Shown here: positions 47,184-56,255 of the stretch, piece by piece
Layout of the letters: each line of letters begins with the position of its first letter
How positions within the stretch are numbered: position 1 is the stretch's first letter
NCBI RefSeq assembly: GCF_000719095.1
Contig: NZ_JOEH01000004.1
Coordinates: 248,001 to 312,000 of the forward strand
Length of the DNA stretch: 64,000 nt
Source: Streptacidiphilus jeojiense
Lineage (GTDB): Bacteria; Actinomycetota; Actinomycetes; Streptomycetales; Streptomycetaceae
Direction: 5' to 3'
Made by a program: the position numbers and the translations under genes
Notes under the pieces: generated by a model
The model's database searches: none
What the model was told of the DNA's origin: nothing
What the model saw: only the letters and a program-made list of their open reading frames with translations

Positions 47184-48530
47184 ATGAGCAGCAGCCCCGA
47201 ATCCGACCTCCCCCTCGACGGCACCCCGCTGACCGCGTTCCCCTCGCCGGACCTGCCGTCCCCGCTGCCGCAGTCGCCGGTGCTGAGGGCCGCCTACCGG
47301 GCCAAGGCCGCGGCCAACGAGCTGGCGCCGCTGCCGCGCACGCCCAAGGACGAGGCGCTGCTCGCCATCGCCGACGCGCTGGTGGTGCGCACCCGGGAGA
47401 TCGTCGAGGCCAACGCCGAGGACGTGGAGCGGGCCCGGGAGGCCGGCACCAGCGAGTCGATCATCGACCGGCTGACGCTGAACCGGGAGCGGGTCGCCGC
47501 CATCGCCGCCGACGTGCGGCACGTCGCCGGGCTGCCCGACCCGGTGGGCGAGGTGGTCCGCGGCTCGACCCTGCCGAACGGGCTGGACCTGCGCCAGGTG
47601 CGGGTGCCGCTGGGCGTGGTCGGGATCATCTACGAGGCCCGCCCCAATGTCACCGTGGACGCTGCGGCGCTCTGCCTGAAGTCCGGCAACGCGGTGCTGC
47701 TGCGCGGCTCCTCCTCCGCCTACTCCTCCAACCGCAAGCTGGTGGAGGTACTGCGGGACGCCGTCGGCGGCGCGGGCCTGCCGGCCGACTGCATCCAGCT
47801 GGTGCCGGGGGAGAGCCGGGAGTCGGTGACCGAGCTGATGCGGGCCCGGGGCATGGTGGACGTGCTGATCCCGCGCGGCGGGGCGGCGCTGATCCGCAAC
47901 GTCGTCGAGAACTCCACCGTTCCGGTGATTGAGACCGGTACCGGGAACTGCCATGTCTACGTCGACGCGGAGACCGACCTGGCCATGGCGGTGGAGATCC
48001 TGGTGAACTCCAAGGCCTCCCGGCCGAGCGTCTGCAACGCGGCGGAGACCCTGCTGGTGCACAAGGACGTCGCCGACGCCTTCGTCCCGCTGGCCCTGGA
48101 CGCGCTGGCCGAGGCCGGGGTGACCGTGCACGCCGACGACCGGGTGCTGGCGTACGCGCCGGACTCCAAGGCGACGGTGGTCCCGGCCACCGTCGAGGAC
48201 TGGGAGACCGAGTACCTCTCCTACGACATCGCGGCCGGCATCGTGGACTCGTTGGAGGCCGCCGTCGCGCACATCCGGCTGTGGTCCTCGGGCCACACCG
48301 AGGCGATCGTGACGACCTCTCAGTCCGCGGCCCGCCGGTTCACCCAGCTGGTCGATGCCACCACGGTCGCCGTCAACGCCTCGACCCGGTTCACCGACGG
48401 CGGCCAGTTCGGCTTCGGCGCGGAGATCGGCATCTCCACCCAGAAGCTGCACGCCCGCGGCCCGATGGGCCTGCCGGAGCTGACCTCAACCAAGTACATC
48501 GTCACCGGTGACGGACACGTACGGGGGTGA
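47184..48530 (+). CDS. proA: glutamate-5-semialdehyde dehydrogenase (gamma-glutamyl phosphate reductase)
   Basis: 448 aa aldehyde-dehydrogenase-fold enzyme. [29 protein letters not shown] style NADP-binding sequence, [12 protein letters not shown] and the catalytic Cys in [14 protein letters not shown] are present. It makes the second step of proline synthesis from the product of ProB. TACGCT (47171-47176) is 7 nt before ATG 47184, with no ribosome site, so it is probably transcribed alone as a leaderless mRNA. Confidence 0.96.
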   Translation: MSSSPESDLPLDGTPLTAFPSPDLPSPLPQSPVLRAAYRAKAAANELAPLPRTPKDEALLAIADALVVRTREIVEANAEDVERAREAGTSESIIDRLTLNRERVAAIAADVRHVAGLPDPVGEVVRGSTLPNGLDLRQVRVPLGVVGIIYEARPNVTVDAAALCLKSGNAVLLRGSSSAYSSNRKLVEVLRDAVGGAGLPADCIQLVPGESRESVTELMRARGMVDVLIPRGGAALIRNVVENSTVPVIETGTGNCHVYVDAETDLAMAVEILVNSKASRPSVCNAAETLLVHKDVADAFVPLALDALAEAGVTVHADDRVLAYAPDSKATVVPATVEDWETEYLSYDIAAGIVDSLEAAVAHIRLWSSGHTEAIVTTSQSAARRFTQLVDATTVAVNASTRFTDGGQFGFGAEIGISTQKLHARGPMGLPELTSTKYIVTGDGHVRG

Positions 48531-48633
48531 CAGCGCGGTGACAGCAGTGTGACCCGTACGGTAAGCCACAGACAAGAACGGGGCCCGGCGCTACTCTGCT
48601 GGGAGTGGTGCGACCGAGTACCTGGGGGGTCCC

Positions 48634-49113
48634 GTGAATCCCGATGGCTTCGACACCGGCTCCGGCGACGCTGACGCCGGACAGCCCGACAGCGACCCGG
48701 CCGACATCTTCGACGGCGTGGTCTTCGACGAGGCGTTCGTCCTCGCCGCGCTGATCCATGAGCCCTCGGCCGCCGAGCGCAGCCTGGCGCTGCGCGGCCC
48801 CGGCCGCCGCCGGGGCAGAGCCGCGGCCGGCTCCGCCGCGGGCCGGACCGCCACCGCCGGTCGGCCGGTCTCCCCGTTCGGCCCTGTGCGGGGGCGGCAC
48901 CAGGCGCACCCCGGCCGCTGGCAGCGCATCGTCGCCCGGATGATGCTGGTGGTGATCGGCATGCTCGCGGTGATGGTCGCCGCCGCCGCCGTCTACCGGG
49001 GCACCGGGAGCGAGAACGGCCAGTCGGTGCAACGGCCCACCAGCGGAACCGGGGGCAGCGCCTCGGCGTCGGCCTCGGCCGTGTCGGCGACCGCGGCGGC
49101 ATCACCGCGCTAG
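48634..49113 (+). CDS. single-pass membrane protein of the spore-wall neighbourhood (SCO2584-like)
   Basis: 159 aa, GTG start after CTGGGGGGTCCC. A cytoplasmic acidic N-terminus contains IFDGVVFDEAFVLAALIHE and SAAERSL; then an Arg/Gly-rich stretch, one membrane helix (about 105-125, MMLVVIGMLAVMVAAAAVY) and a short Ser/Ala-rich outer tail. The N-terminal motif is shared with the next gene. I recall a spore-wall-complex membrane protein at this site in S. coelicolor (SCO2584), which makes a link to the mre genes plausible. No enzymatic motif. Confidence 0.75.
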   Translation: MNPDGFDTGSGDADAGQPDSDPADIFDGVVFDEAFVLAALIHEPSAAERSLALRGPGRRRGRAAAGSAAGRTATAGRPVSPFGPVRGRHQAHPGRWQRIVARMMLVVIGMLAVMVAAAAVYRGTGSENGQSVQRPTSGTGGSASASASAVSATAAASPR

Positions 49114-49222
49114 GTCCAGTCCGGAGTTCCGGCGCCGACCGGGTGAGGAATCTCTCAGTACCGGCGCAGAAGTTGGCCCATGAGCACCCTTCACTCTCCC
49201 CGTGCCGACATACCCTTGTGCC

Positions 49223-50461
49223 ATGGGTGGCCGGGCAGAACCACCGGAGGGCACGCCCGAGGGCGGTGCCGGTGGTGATGACGAGTTCCGATCCGTCGTT
49301 TTCGACGAGTCGTTCGTCAGGGCTGCCCGGATCCAGGAGCTCTCGGCGCAGGAACGGCTCTCCGCGGGCAGCCGGCCGATCCGCGGACGCGGCCTTCGCG
49401 GCGGGGGGCTCTCGCGGCAGGCCCTGGCGCTGATGCTGCTGATCGCGATCGCCTTCTCGGCCGCCGTCTACCTGGGGACCAAGCACCCCTACCCCCAGGC
49501 GGGCGCCGGTTCCGCCGCCGAGCTCAGCATGTCCGTGGTCCCGCTGCAGCCGGGCGCCGGCGGCGTCCCCACGCTGGCGCCGGTGGCCAGCGGCAGCGCG
49601 GCGGCGACGGCGAGCGCGGTCGCCACCACGAGCTCCACCGCGACCGCCGGCGCCACCCCGTCCACGGACGCGAGCGCGAGCGCCGGCGCCTCGACCGAGG
49701 TCGACCCCAGGACCTACGCGCTGGGACCGGCCGGGCTGGCCCTGCCCAACGCCGGTGCGACCGACCACTTCAGCAAGAACCAGGTGGCGCAGGCGCTGAT
49801 CCTGGCTCAGAACTACGCGGAGGTGTCCTCGCTGGACACCGGCGTGCTGTTCGGCGGCAAGACCGACCCGGTCCGCGACCTGCTGGCGTCCGGGCAGCGC
49901 AGCCAGTTCGACCAGAGCATCAAGAGTCCGGTCGACGACGGCAAGCACGAGGCGACCGGCTGGCTGGTGCGCTTCGACTCCACCGAGGTGGGGCCGACGG
50001 CCGGCCAGGAGACCCGGGTGCAGGGCTCGTTCACGGTGCCGGTGGAGGTGGACGGCGCGCTCCAGCTGACCGGTGACCACACCTTCGTCTACGCGCTGAC
50101 CCCGGTCTCCACCGACGGCACCCAGCAGCCGACCGTGCTCTTCACGGTGCGCCGGGAGGTCGTCTACCGGTTCACCGCCGCGGACCTGGCCGCCAACCGG
50201 GTCGAGCTGACCTCCTCGGCGACCGAGGCCGGTCCGATGGCCTGCGACGCCGCGAGCGCCGCCAGGTACTTCACCCCGGTCCTGCCCGCCACGGCGTCCG
50301 GGACGGCGTCGGCCTCGGCATCGGCGTCCGCCTCCGGCAAGGCCTCCGCGGCGGCCACTGTCTCCGCCGCCGCCTCGCCGTCCGGGGCGGTCGTCGACCC
50401 CTACGACAAGACCCGCAGCGCCTGGGCGGTCTGCGGGGTCATGGGCGGGCCGACGCCCTGA
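49223..50461 (+). CDS. paralogous single-pass membrane protein with large outer domain (SCO2583-like)
   Basis: 412 aa from ATG 49223. TACCCT (49211-49216) lies 6 nt upstream, so leaderless expression is likely; the in-frame start at 49202 precedes that element. The N-terminus has FRSVVFDESFVRAARIQELSAQER, matching the preceding protein. One membrane helix (about 63-82) is followed by an Ala/Ser/Thr-rich linker (115-165), an outer domain (about 170-350) with DHFSKNQVAQALILAQNY and a C-terminal Ser/Ala linker ending AWAVCGVMGG. No known enzyme fold is recognised. Confidence 0.8.
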   Translation: MGGRAEPPEGTPEGGAGGDDEFRSVVFDESFVRAARIQELSAQERLSAGSRPIRGRGLRGGGLSRQALALMLLIAIAFSAAVYLGTKHPYPQAGAGSAAELSMSVVPLQPGAGGVPTLAPVASGSAAATASAVATTSSTATAGATPSTDASASAGASTEVDPRTYALGPAGLALPNAGATDHFSKNQVAQALILAQNYAEVSSLDTGVLFGGKTDPVRDLLASGQRSQFDQSIKSPVDDGKHEATGWLVRFDSTEVGPTAGQETRVQGSFTVPVEVDGALQLTGDHTFVYALTPVSTDGTQQPTVLFTVRREVVYRFTAADLAANRVELTSSATEAGPMACDAASAARYFTPVLPATASGTASASASASASGKASAAATVSAAASPSGAVVDPYDKTRSAWAVCGVMGGPTP

Positions 50462-50512
50462 GCGAGCGCCGGCCCCGTTCGGTACAACTGCTGAGCGGTT
50501 GCTGAGCGGCCG

Positions 50513-51607
50513 TCAGGCCGGGGCCGCCCCCGGCTCGGCCGGCGGCTCCTCCGCGCTGTCCCGGGTGCCGCGGTTCCCCGCACTGCGACTTCCCACGAAG
50601 GCGTCGCGCAGCTTGCCGCCGATGTCCCCGGCGCCGCTGGCGACATCGCGGACCAGGCCCATCAGCGGGTCCTTGGTCTCCTTGAAGGACTGGGCGTAGG
50701 AGTCCGCCGCCGCCTTCATCTGGTCGGTGACCGAGGCGTCGCCGTCCTGCTCCCGGCGCGGGTAGGCGCCGGCCATGATCGAGCTGTACTCCTCGCTCTC
50801 GGCCCACTTCTTCAGCTTCTGCACCCGCACCGCCACGAACGGGTGGGTCTGCGGCAGCAGCTGCAGCAGCTTGATGACGCCGTCGCGCAGGTCACCGGCG
50901 CGGTCGTACTCCTCGGCCTGCTCCAGGAAGGCGTCGGTGTTCATCTCGTGCAGGTGGTGGCCGCCGGCCAGCTTCATCAGGCCGCGCATCGACGCCTGCA
51001 GGTCCTGGCCGACCAGCAGCCCGGCCCGGTCGCAGGAGATCTCCGACTTGCGGAACCACTCCTTGAGCGCGGTGATGATCGCCAGGATGGCGATGTTGCC
51101 CAGCGGGATCCAGGCGATCCTGGTGGCCAGGTTGGTGAGGATGATCAGCATGGTCCGGTACACGGCGTGCCCGGACATGGCGTGGGCGACCTCGTGGCCG
51201 ATCACGGCCCGCATCTCCTCCTCGTCGAGCAGCTCGACCAGCGAGGTGGTCACCACGATCACCGGGGAGTCCATGCCGATGCACATGGCGTTGGGGACCG
51301 GGTCCTGGGTGACGTAGAGCGGCGGGACCTTCTCCAGGTCCAGGATGTAGGCGGCGTCCCGCACCATGTCGTGCAGGTGCGCGAACTGCCGCTCCGAGGC
51401 CCGGACCGCCGAGGCCAGGAACATCAGCCGCACGGCGCGCTCGGAGACCATGCCGCCGAGCTTCTTGAGGATGTCGTCGAAGCCGCTGAGCTTGCGCAGG
51501 GCGACCAGCGCGGAGCGGTCGGCGGGGTGCTCCCAGGCACGAGTGGAGATGCCCGGGAAGCGCTTGCGGTTCCGGCTCGGCACGCTGCCTTCGGTGGGTT
51601 GGGTCAT
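50513..51607 (-). CDS. M48 family metallopeptidase (HtpX-like)
   Basis: 364 aa from ATG 51607 with GGGAGGAAG upstream; longer readings are not supported. The zinc motif HEVAH is at 138-142, the third ligand probably in KSEISCDRAGLLVGQD (Glu/Asp). Two hydrophobic segments (about 150-185) would anchor it. The C-terminal 60 residues are polar and Ala/Pro-rich. Such proteases survey membrane proteins. The gene is inverted relative to its neighbours. Confidence 0.88.
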   Translation of the reverse strand: MTQPTEGSVPSRNRKRFPGISTRAWEHPADRSALVALRKLSGFDDILKKLGGMVSERAVRLMFLASAVRASERQFAHLHDMVRDAAYILDLEKVPPLYVTQDPVPNAMCIGMDSPVIVVTTSLVELLDEEEMRAVIGHEVAHAMSGHAVYRTMLIILTNLATRIAWIPLGNIAILAIITALKEWFRKSEISCDRAGLLVGQDLQASMRGLMKLAGGHHLHEMNTDAFLEQAEEYDRAGDLRDGVIKLLQLLPQTHPFVAVRVQKLKKWAESEEYSSIMAGAYPRREQDGDASVTDQMKAAADSYAQSFKETKDPLMGLVRDVASGAGDIGGKLRDAFVGSRSAGNRGTRDSAEEPPAEPGAAPA

Positions 51608-51840
51608 CTGCTGCTTCCTCCCGATCGACAGCGGACCCCGGCGCCACCGCCGGGCCCCCGCCGTCCTGTGTAAGTCCTCTGCTGCACAGCTGCTCGCTGC
51701 CCTGCTGCCGCTCGTCCCCGGAACTCCGTTCGCCACACTACGCCGGGGGACCGACGACGACCGGCGATCCCGCCGACAATTCCGCAGTGGGCCGGGTCTA
51801 GGCTGAGTCGTCCGGCCTTACCCCCGAGGAGTCCCGCCCC

Positions 51841-51984
51841 ATGCGCACCACCACCGCTCTGCAGCAGCTGGCCGCCATCTCCAACGGCAGTGGCCCGGGG
51901 ATGTTCCTGCGGATCATCGTCATCTGCGCCGTCGTCGGCGTCGTGTTCCTGGCTGTCTTCCTGCTGCGCGGCTACCGGGAATGA
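51841..51984 (+). CDS. 47-aa single-pass membrane protein
   Basis: ATG 51841 with GAGGAG 10 nt upstream and TAGGCT (51798-51803) as a likely -10. The protein has a polar N-terminus (MRTTTALQQLAAISNGSGPG), one helix (FLRIIVICAVVGVVFLAVFLL) and the tail RGYRE. It is too short for usual gene callers but has a full set of expression signals. Function unknown. Confidence 0.7.
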   Translation: MRTTTALQQLAAISNGSGPGMFLRIIVICAVVGVVFLAVFLLRGYRE

Positions 51985-52099
51985 GCGCACACGGAGTCAG
52001 ACGTGTGGAGCCGCCGAGCAGTTCCTGGTGTGCTGCCCGTACCATGAGCACGATCAAGCAGGCCCCCCGCACGCCTCCGAGCCAGAAGGTCCGCCACCG

Positions 52100-52255
52100 A
52101 TGAGCCTCCACGCAGCCGCTGCGCCCGCCCTCTCCGTTCTCGCGGACGGCAGCGACAACCACGACAGCCTCAACCCGTTCATCACCGGCGGCGGCGCGCT
52201 GCTCCTGCTGCTGATCCTGCTCTTCCTCACCACCCGCTTCAACAAGGACCGCTAG
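52100..52255 (+). CDS. 51-aa single-pass membrane protein
   Basis: ATG 52100 with GAAGG about 10 nt upstream. The sequence ends GGGALLLLLILLFLTTRFNKDR, a leucine-rich helix with a basic cytoplasmic end; the first 27 residues are outside. I recall a conserved streptomycete protein with the same ending before nadD. Function unknown. It lies 115 bp after the 47-aa gene. Confidence 0.75.
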   Translation: MSLHAAAAPALSVLADGSDNHDSLNPFITGGGALLLLLILLFLTTRFNKDR

Positions 52256-52364
52256 CAGCGACCGCCGCCAGCAGCGCCGGGGCCGCCCCCCGGCCGCGTC
52301 GGGCCCCGTCCGGCCCGCGGCCGGGGCGCACGTCCGCCGCGCGGACCACGTAGGGTGAGCGCTC

Positions 52365-52997
52365 ATGGGAGAGCAGCCTGAGCTCGGAGACGGGCCAGTG
52401 AAGAAGCGCATCGGCGTCATGGGCGGCACCTTCGACCCGATCCACCACGGTCACCTGGTCGCCGCCAGCGAGGTGGCCAGCCAGTTCCACCTGGACGAGG
52501 TCATCTTCGTGCCCACCGGCGAGCCGTGGCAGAAGGACCGCCGGCCGGTGTCGCCTGCCGAGGACCGCTATCTGATGACGGTCATCGCCACCGCTTCCAA
52601 CCCCCAGTTCTCGGTCAGCCGCATCGACGTCGACCGCAAGGGTCCGACGTACACCACGGACACCCTGCGCGACCTGCGCGCCGAGCACGCCGACGCGGAC
52701 CTCTTCTTCATCACCGGCGCCGACGCGCTGAGCCAGATCTTCTCCTGGCGGAATGCCGAGGAGCTCTTCGACCTCGCGCACTTCATCGGAGTGACCCGTC
52801 CAGGGCACACTTTGTCGGACCCGGGTCTGCCCGAGGGCGGGGTGTCCCTGGTCGAGGTGCCCGCACTGGCCATCTCCTCCACCGACTGCCGGGTCCGGGT
52901 CGCCAGCGGCGAACCGGTCTGGTACCTGGTGCCGGACGGTGTGGTCCGCTACATCGACAAGCGCAGGCTCTATCTCGACCCGAGCAGCACGAACTGA
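52365..52997 (+). CDS. nadD: nicotinate-nucleotide adenylyltransferase
   Basis: 210 aa. [11 protein letters not shown] at 20-30 is the nucleotidyl-transferase motif, and [28 protein letters not shown] carries the ISSTxxR signature. It makes deamido-NAD. TAGGGT (52351-52356) lies 8 nt before ATG 52365, so a leaderless message is likely; GTG 52398 is a less likely inner start. The LCP gene and rsfS follow, as usual. Confidence 0.95.
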   Translation: MGEQPELGDGPVKKRIGVMGGTFDPIHHGHLVAASEVASQFHLDEVIFVPTGEPWQKDRRPVSPAEDRYLMTVIATASNPQFSVSRIDVDRKGPTYTTDTLRDLRAEHADADLFFITGADALSQIFSWRNAEELFDLAHFIGVTRPGHTLSDPGLPEGGVSLVEVPALAISSTDCRVRVASGEPVWYLVPDGVVRYIDKRRLYLDPSSTN

Positions 52998-53013
52998 AAG
53001 GGGCTGGGTCGCC

Positions 53014-54702
53014 GTGACCGGAACCGCAGACCGCCGGGGGCCGGAGGGCGAGCCGCAGCCGCAGTCCTACGGCTACGAGCAGCAGGCGTACGGCTACGGT
53101 CAGTACCCGGACTACCCGTCACAGCCCCAGGAGCCGGTCTACCAGCCGGCCTACGGCTACGACGCGTACGGCCGCCCGATCGAGCAGCAGCAGGGCTACG
53201 CGGACCCCGGTTATCAGGACGCCGGGTACCAGGACCCCGCCTACCAGGACCCGGCCTACCCGAGCGCCCCCTATCAGGACCCGGCCTACGGCTACCAGCA
53301 GCAGCCCCAGTACCCCGGGTACCCGTCGTACCCCTCGGAGTACGAGCAGCAGTCGGCGCAGCAGCAGCCGCAGCAGGCCCAGACCGCCTACGACACCGGC
53401 CAGTACACGATCCCGCAGCAGCAGCCCGCGCCTCCGGTGGAGTCCGTGCGCCCGTCGTCCCGGCCGGCCGCGCCCGCCGGGCCCACCGTGCCGACCTCGG
53501 AGGAGTTCGCCTTCGTCGACGACGCGGAGGAGTCCGACGACGTCATCGACTGGATGAAGTTCAGCGAGACCCGCGGCGAGCGCCGGGACGAGCGCCGCAA
53601 GCAGCTGCGCACCCGGCTGATCGCCCTCGGTGTGGTGCTGATCCTGATCGCCGTCGGCGGGGCCGGCTACCTCTGGCTGCGCGGCGGCTCCTCGGCGGGC
53701 AGTGTCGCCGCCTCGACCAAGCGCACCGTGATCGCCGTCCACCTGCACGACCTCAACAAGAACATCTACACCGCGCTGCTGGTCTCGAACCCGGCCTCGG
53801 GGCAGGGCAGCACGCTGCTGCTCCCGGGCACCCTGGCGGTTCCCACCGACAGCGGCGGCGCCTCGGTGACACTGGCCTCCTCGGTCAACGCCCAGGGCAA
53901 CGCGGCCACCAGGGACGGGCTGCACGCGCTGCTCGGCGCGGACGTCTCCGCCACCTGGTCCCTCTACACCCCGTTCCTGCAGAACCTGGTCGACCTGCTC
54001 GGCGGGGTCAGCATCGACTCCAACACGACGATCACCCAGAACGGCAAGACCCTGGTGAAGCCCGGCAAGGCCATCGTCAACGGGGCCGCGGCCATCGCCT
54101 ACGCGGACTACCAGGCCAAGGGGGAGAGTGCCGGGGCGCAGCTGTCCCGCTACGGACAGGTGCTGGCCGCACTGGTCCAGGCGATGCCCCAGGACGCGAC
54201 CTCGGCCGCGAGCGACATCACCAAGATGGGCGCCGTGGCCGACCCCTCGCTCCCGGACGCGACGCTCGGAGCGCTGATGGCGGCCCTGTCCAAGGACGCC
54301 CAGGCTGGCAAGTACTCCACCGTGACGCTCCCGGTCAACGCCAACGGGACGCCGGCGAGCAGCGCGGGCGACATGGTGAAGCAGCTGCTCGGCGGCACCG
54401 TCACCACCAGCAGCGGGGCCACCGCGGCGCGGGTGGCGATCACCGACGCCACCGGGACCGGCAACAAGATCAACCTGGCCGAGGCGGCCGTGGTCAACGG
54501 GGGCTACACCCTCGTCCCCGACAGCTCCAAGGCTCCGTCGACCCAGAGCACCAGCAGCATCACCTACAGTGACGACTCCCGTGCCGCGGACGCCAAGCAG
54601 CTGGCCCAGGACCTCGGCCTGCCGACCACGGTGGTGACCAAGGTCACCAGCTCCCAGTCGGCGGACCTGGTGGTGGTGCTCGGAAAGGACTACGAGGGCT
54701 GA
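53014..54702 (+). CDS. LCP-like (LytR-CpsA-Psr) membrane protein with LytR_C domain, PdtA-like
   Basis: 562 aa from GTG 53014 (AAAGGGG upstream, 16 bp after nadD). Residues 1-150 are a Tyr/Gln/Pro-rich tail with tandem YQDPAYQDPAY units; one membrane helix lies near 210-230. The outer part aligns with an LCP domain: TLLLPGTLAVP at the place of the usual LPRDT, GLHALLGADVSATWSLYTPFL and LVDLLGGVSID. The Arg and Asp residues needed for phosphotransfer in classic LCP enzymes are not where expected. A LytR_C domain ends the protein. S. coelicolor SCO2578 (PdtA), at this locus, acts in spore-wall glycopolymer attachment as I recall. Confidence 0.8.
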   Translation: MTGTADRRGPEGEPQPQSYGYEQQAYGYGQYPDYPSQPQEPVYQPAYGYDAYGRPIEQQQGYADPGYQDAGYQDPAYQDPAYPSAPYQDPAYGYQQQPQYPGYPSYPSEYEQQSAQQQPQQAQTAYDTGQYTIPQQQPAPPVESVRPSSRPAAPAGPTVPTSEEFAFVDDAEESDDVIDWMKFSETRGERRDERRKQLRTRLIALGVVLILIAVGGAGYLWLRGGSSAGSVAASTKRTVIAVHLHDLNKNIYTALLVSNPASGQGSTLLLPGTLAVPTDSGGASVTLASSVNAQGNAATRDGLHALLGADVSATWSLYTPFLQNLVDLLGGVSIDSNTTITQNGKTLVKPGKAIVNGAAAIAYADYQAKGESAGAQLSRYGQVLAALVQAMPQDATSAASDITKMGAVADPSLPDATLGALMAALSKDAQAGKYSTVTLPVNANGTPASSAGDMVKQLLGGTVTTSSGATAARVAITDATGTGNKINLAEAAVVNGGYTLVPDSSKAPSTQSTSSITYSDDSRAADAKQLAQDLGLPTTVVTKVTSSQSADLVVVLGKDYEG

Positions 54703-54784
54703 GCGCGACCGAAACGCCGGAGCGGGCCGTCTGCCGTCCATGAGATCCTGGAAGGCATCTGTGTCCCCGAACCGAGAGCATCCT

Positions 54785-55255
54785 GTGACCGCGACAGACC
54801 GGGCCGTAGCACTTGTCACCACCGCCGCCCAGGCGGCAGCCGACAAGCTGGCCCAGAACATCATCGCCTTCGACGTCAGTGACGTCCTGGCCATCACCGA
54901 CGCCTTCGTGATCGCGTCCGCGCCCAACGACCGCCAGGTCAAGGCGATCGCCGACGCCATCGAGGAGGAGCTCGCCAAGCAGCACCAGACCAAGCCGGTG
55001 CGCCGCGAGGGCGAGCGCGAGGGCCGCTGGATCCTGCTCGACTTCCTGGACATCGTGGTCCACGTCCAGCACTCCGAGGAGCGCTCCTACTACGGCCTGG
55101 AGCGGCTGTGGAAGGACTGCCCCGAGCTCCCCCTGCCCGAGGACGCCGTGGCCAGCCGGAACCGTCCCGGTGACGAGGAGTTCGTCCGCGAGCCCAACGA
55201 GTTCGACCACGTCGAGGCCGTGCTGCAGGCCGAGGCCGATCGGAGCATGCGCTGA
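54785..55255 (+). CDS. rsfS: ribosomal silencing factor RsfS
   Basis: 156 aa from GTG 54785, preceded by GAGAG 6 nt away; this gives the family start TATDRAVALVTTAAQ. DVLAITDAFVIASAPNDRQVKAIADAIEE and GRWILLDFLDIVVHVQHSEERSYYGLERLW are characteristic. It binds L14 and blocks subunit joining. The C-terminal 35 residues extend beyond the core, as in other streptomycetes. The stop overlaps the next start. Confidence 0.94.
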   Translation: MTATDRAVALVTTAAQAAADKLAQNIIAFDVSDVLAITDAFVIASAPNDRQVKAIADAIEEELAKQHQTKPVRREGEREGRWILLDFLDIVVHVQHSEERSYYGLERLWKDCPELPLPEDAVASRNRPGDEEFVREPNEFDHVEAVLQAEADRSMR

Positions 55256-55905
55256 ACGGGAGCACCCGCGGTCACGGCAGGCGTGTCGTCTTCTGGCGGC
55301 ACGGCCAGACCTCATGGAACCTGGAAGGCCGCTTCCAGGGCAGTACCGACATCCCGCTGACGGACGCCGGCCGGTCGCAGGCGCAGCGCGCCGCCCGGCT
55401 GCTCGCGGCCCTCAGTCCGGATGCCATCGTCTCCTCCGACCTCCAGCGCGCGGCGGACACCGCCGCCGAGCTGTCGGCGGTCACCGGGCTCGAGGTCGTC
55501 CACGACTCCGGGCTGCGCGAGACCTACGCGGGCAGCTGGCAGGGGCTGACCAACGAGGAGATCCAGGAGCAGTACGGCGAGCAGTACCGCGCCTGGAAGC
55601 TCGGCGAGCCGGTCCGCCGGGGCGGCGGCGAGCTCGGCACGGAGGTCGCCGACCGCGCCGTGCCGGTGGTCCTGGACGCGGTGAAGCTGCTTCCGGACCG
55701 CGGCACCGTGGTCGTGGTCAGCCATGGCGGGACCATCAGGATGGCCATCGGCCGACTGCTCGGACTCGACCCCTCCAACTGGGAGGCGCTCGGCGGCCTC
55801 AGCAACTGCTGCTGGTCGGTCCTGGGCGAGGGCGCCCGCGGCTGGCGGCTGCTGGAGCACAACGCCGGCACCCTGCCCGAACCGGTGATCGGGGACGACA
55901 CCTGA
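55252..55905 (+). CDS. histidine phosphatase family protein (phosphoglycerate mutase-like); CTG start
   Basis: 217 aa if read from CTG 55252, which overlaps the rsfS stop as CTGA. The phosphohistidine motif RHGQTSWN is only 15 codons downstream, and no in-frame ATG, GTG or TTG precedes it, so a start such as CTG is required. Other motifs: VSSDLQRAADTA, ETYAGSWQGLTNEEI with the acid Glu, and VVVSHGGTIRMA with the second His. It probably dephosphorylates a small metabolite. Ends GTLPEPVIGDDT. Coupling with rsfS is likely. Confidence 0.88.
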   Translation: MNGSTRGHGRRVVFWRHGQTSWNLEGRFQGSTDIPLTDAGRSQAQRAARLLAALSPDAIVSSDLQRAADTAAELSAVTGLEVVHDSGLRETYAGSWQGLTNEEIQEQYGEQYRAWKLGEPVRRGGGELGTEVADRAVPVVLDAVKLLPDRGTVVVVSHGGTIRMAIGRLLGLDPSNWEALGGLSNCCWSVLGEGARGWRLLEHNAGTLPEPVIGDDT

Positions 55906-55996
55906 AGCGTCGGCACGGGGTCGGATTTCGCAGTTCGGCCCTCCTGCCGCTAAAGTTTCCTTCGTTCGCACAGCCGGAAACGGCCGGGGGAACAGC

Positions 55997-56069
<73 letters not shown>

Positions 56070-56096
56070 CGCAGTACCAGGAGAACAACGCAATAC

Positions 56097-56169
<73 letters not shown>

Positions 56170-56174
56170 CAGTC

Positions 56175-56217
56175 GACGGGATCCCGTCCGATCACTGCGA
56201 TCGGGCGGGATCCCGTC
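56175..56217. terminator. terminator after the tRNA-Ala pair
   Basis: A 19-bp stem with one T-G pair (arms begin GACGGGATCCCG and end CGGGATCCCGTC) and loop ACTGC. It also stands 39 bp beyond the end of the convergent NLP gene. Confidence 0.88.
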
Positions 56218-56255
56218 GTTCCGGGGTCCAGTGCGGTGCCGCTGCCGGGTGGTGG

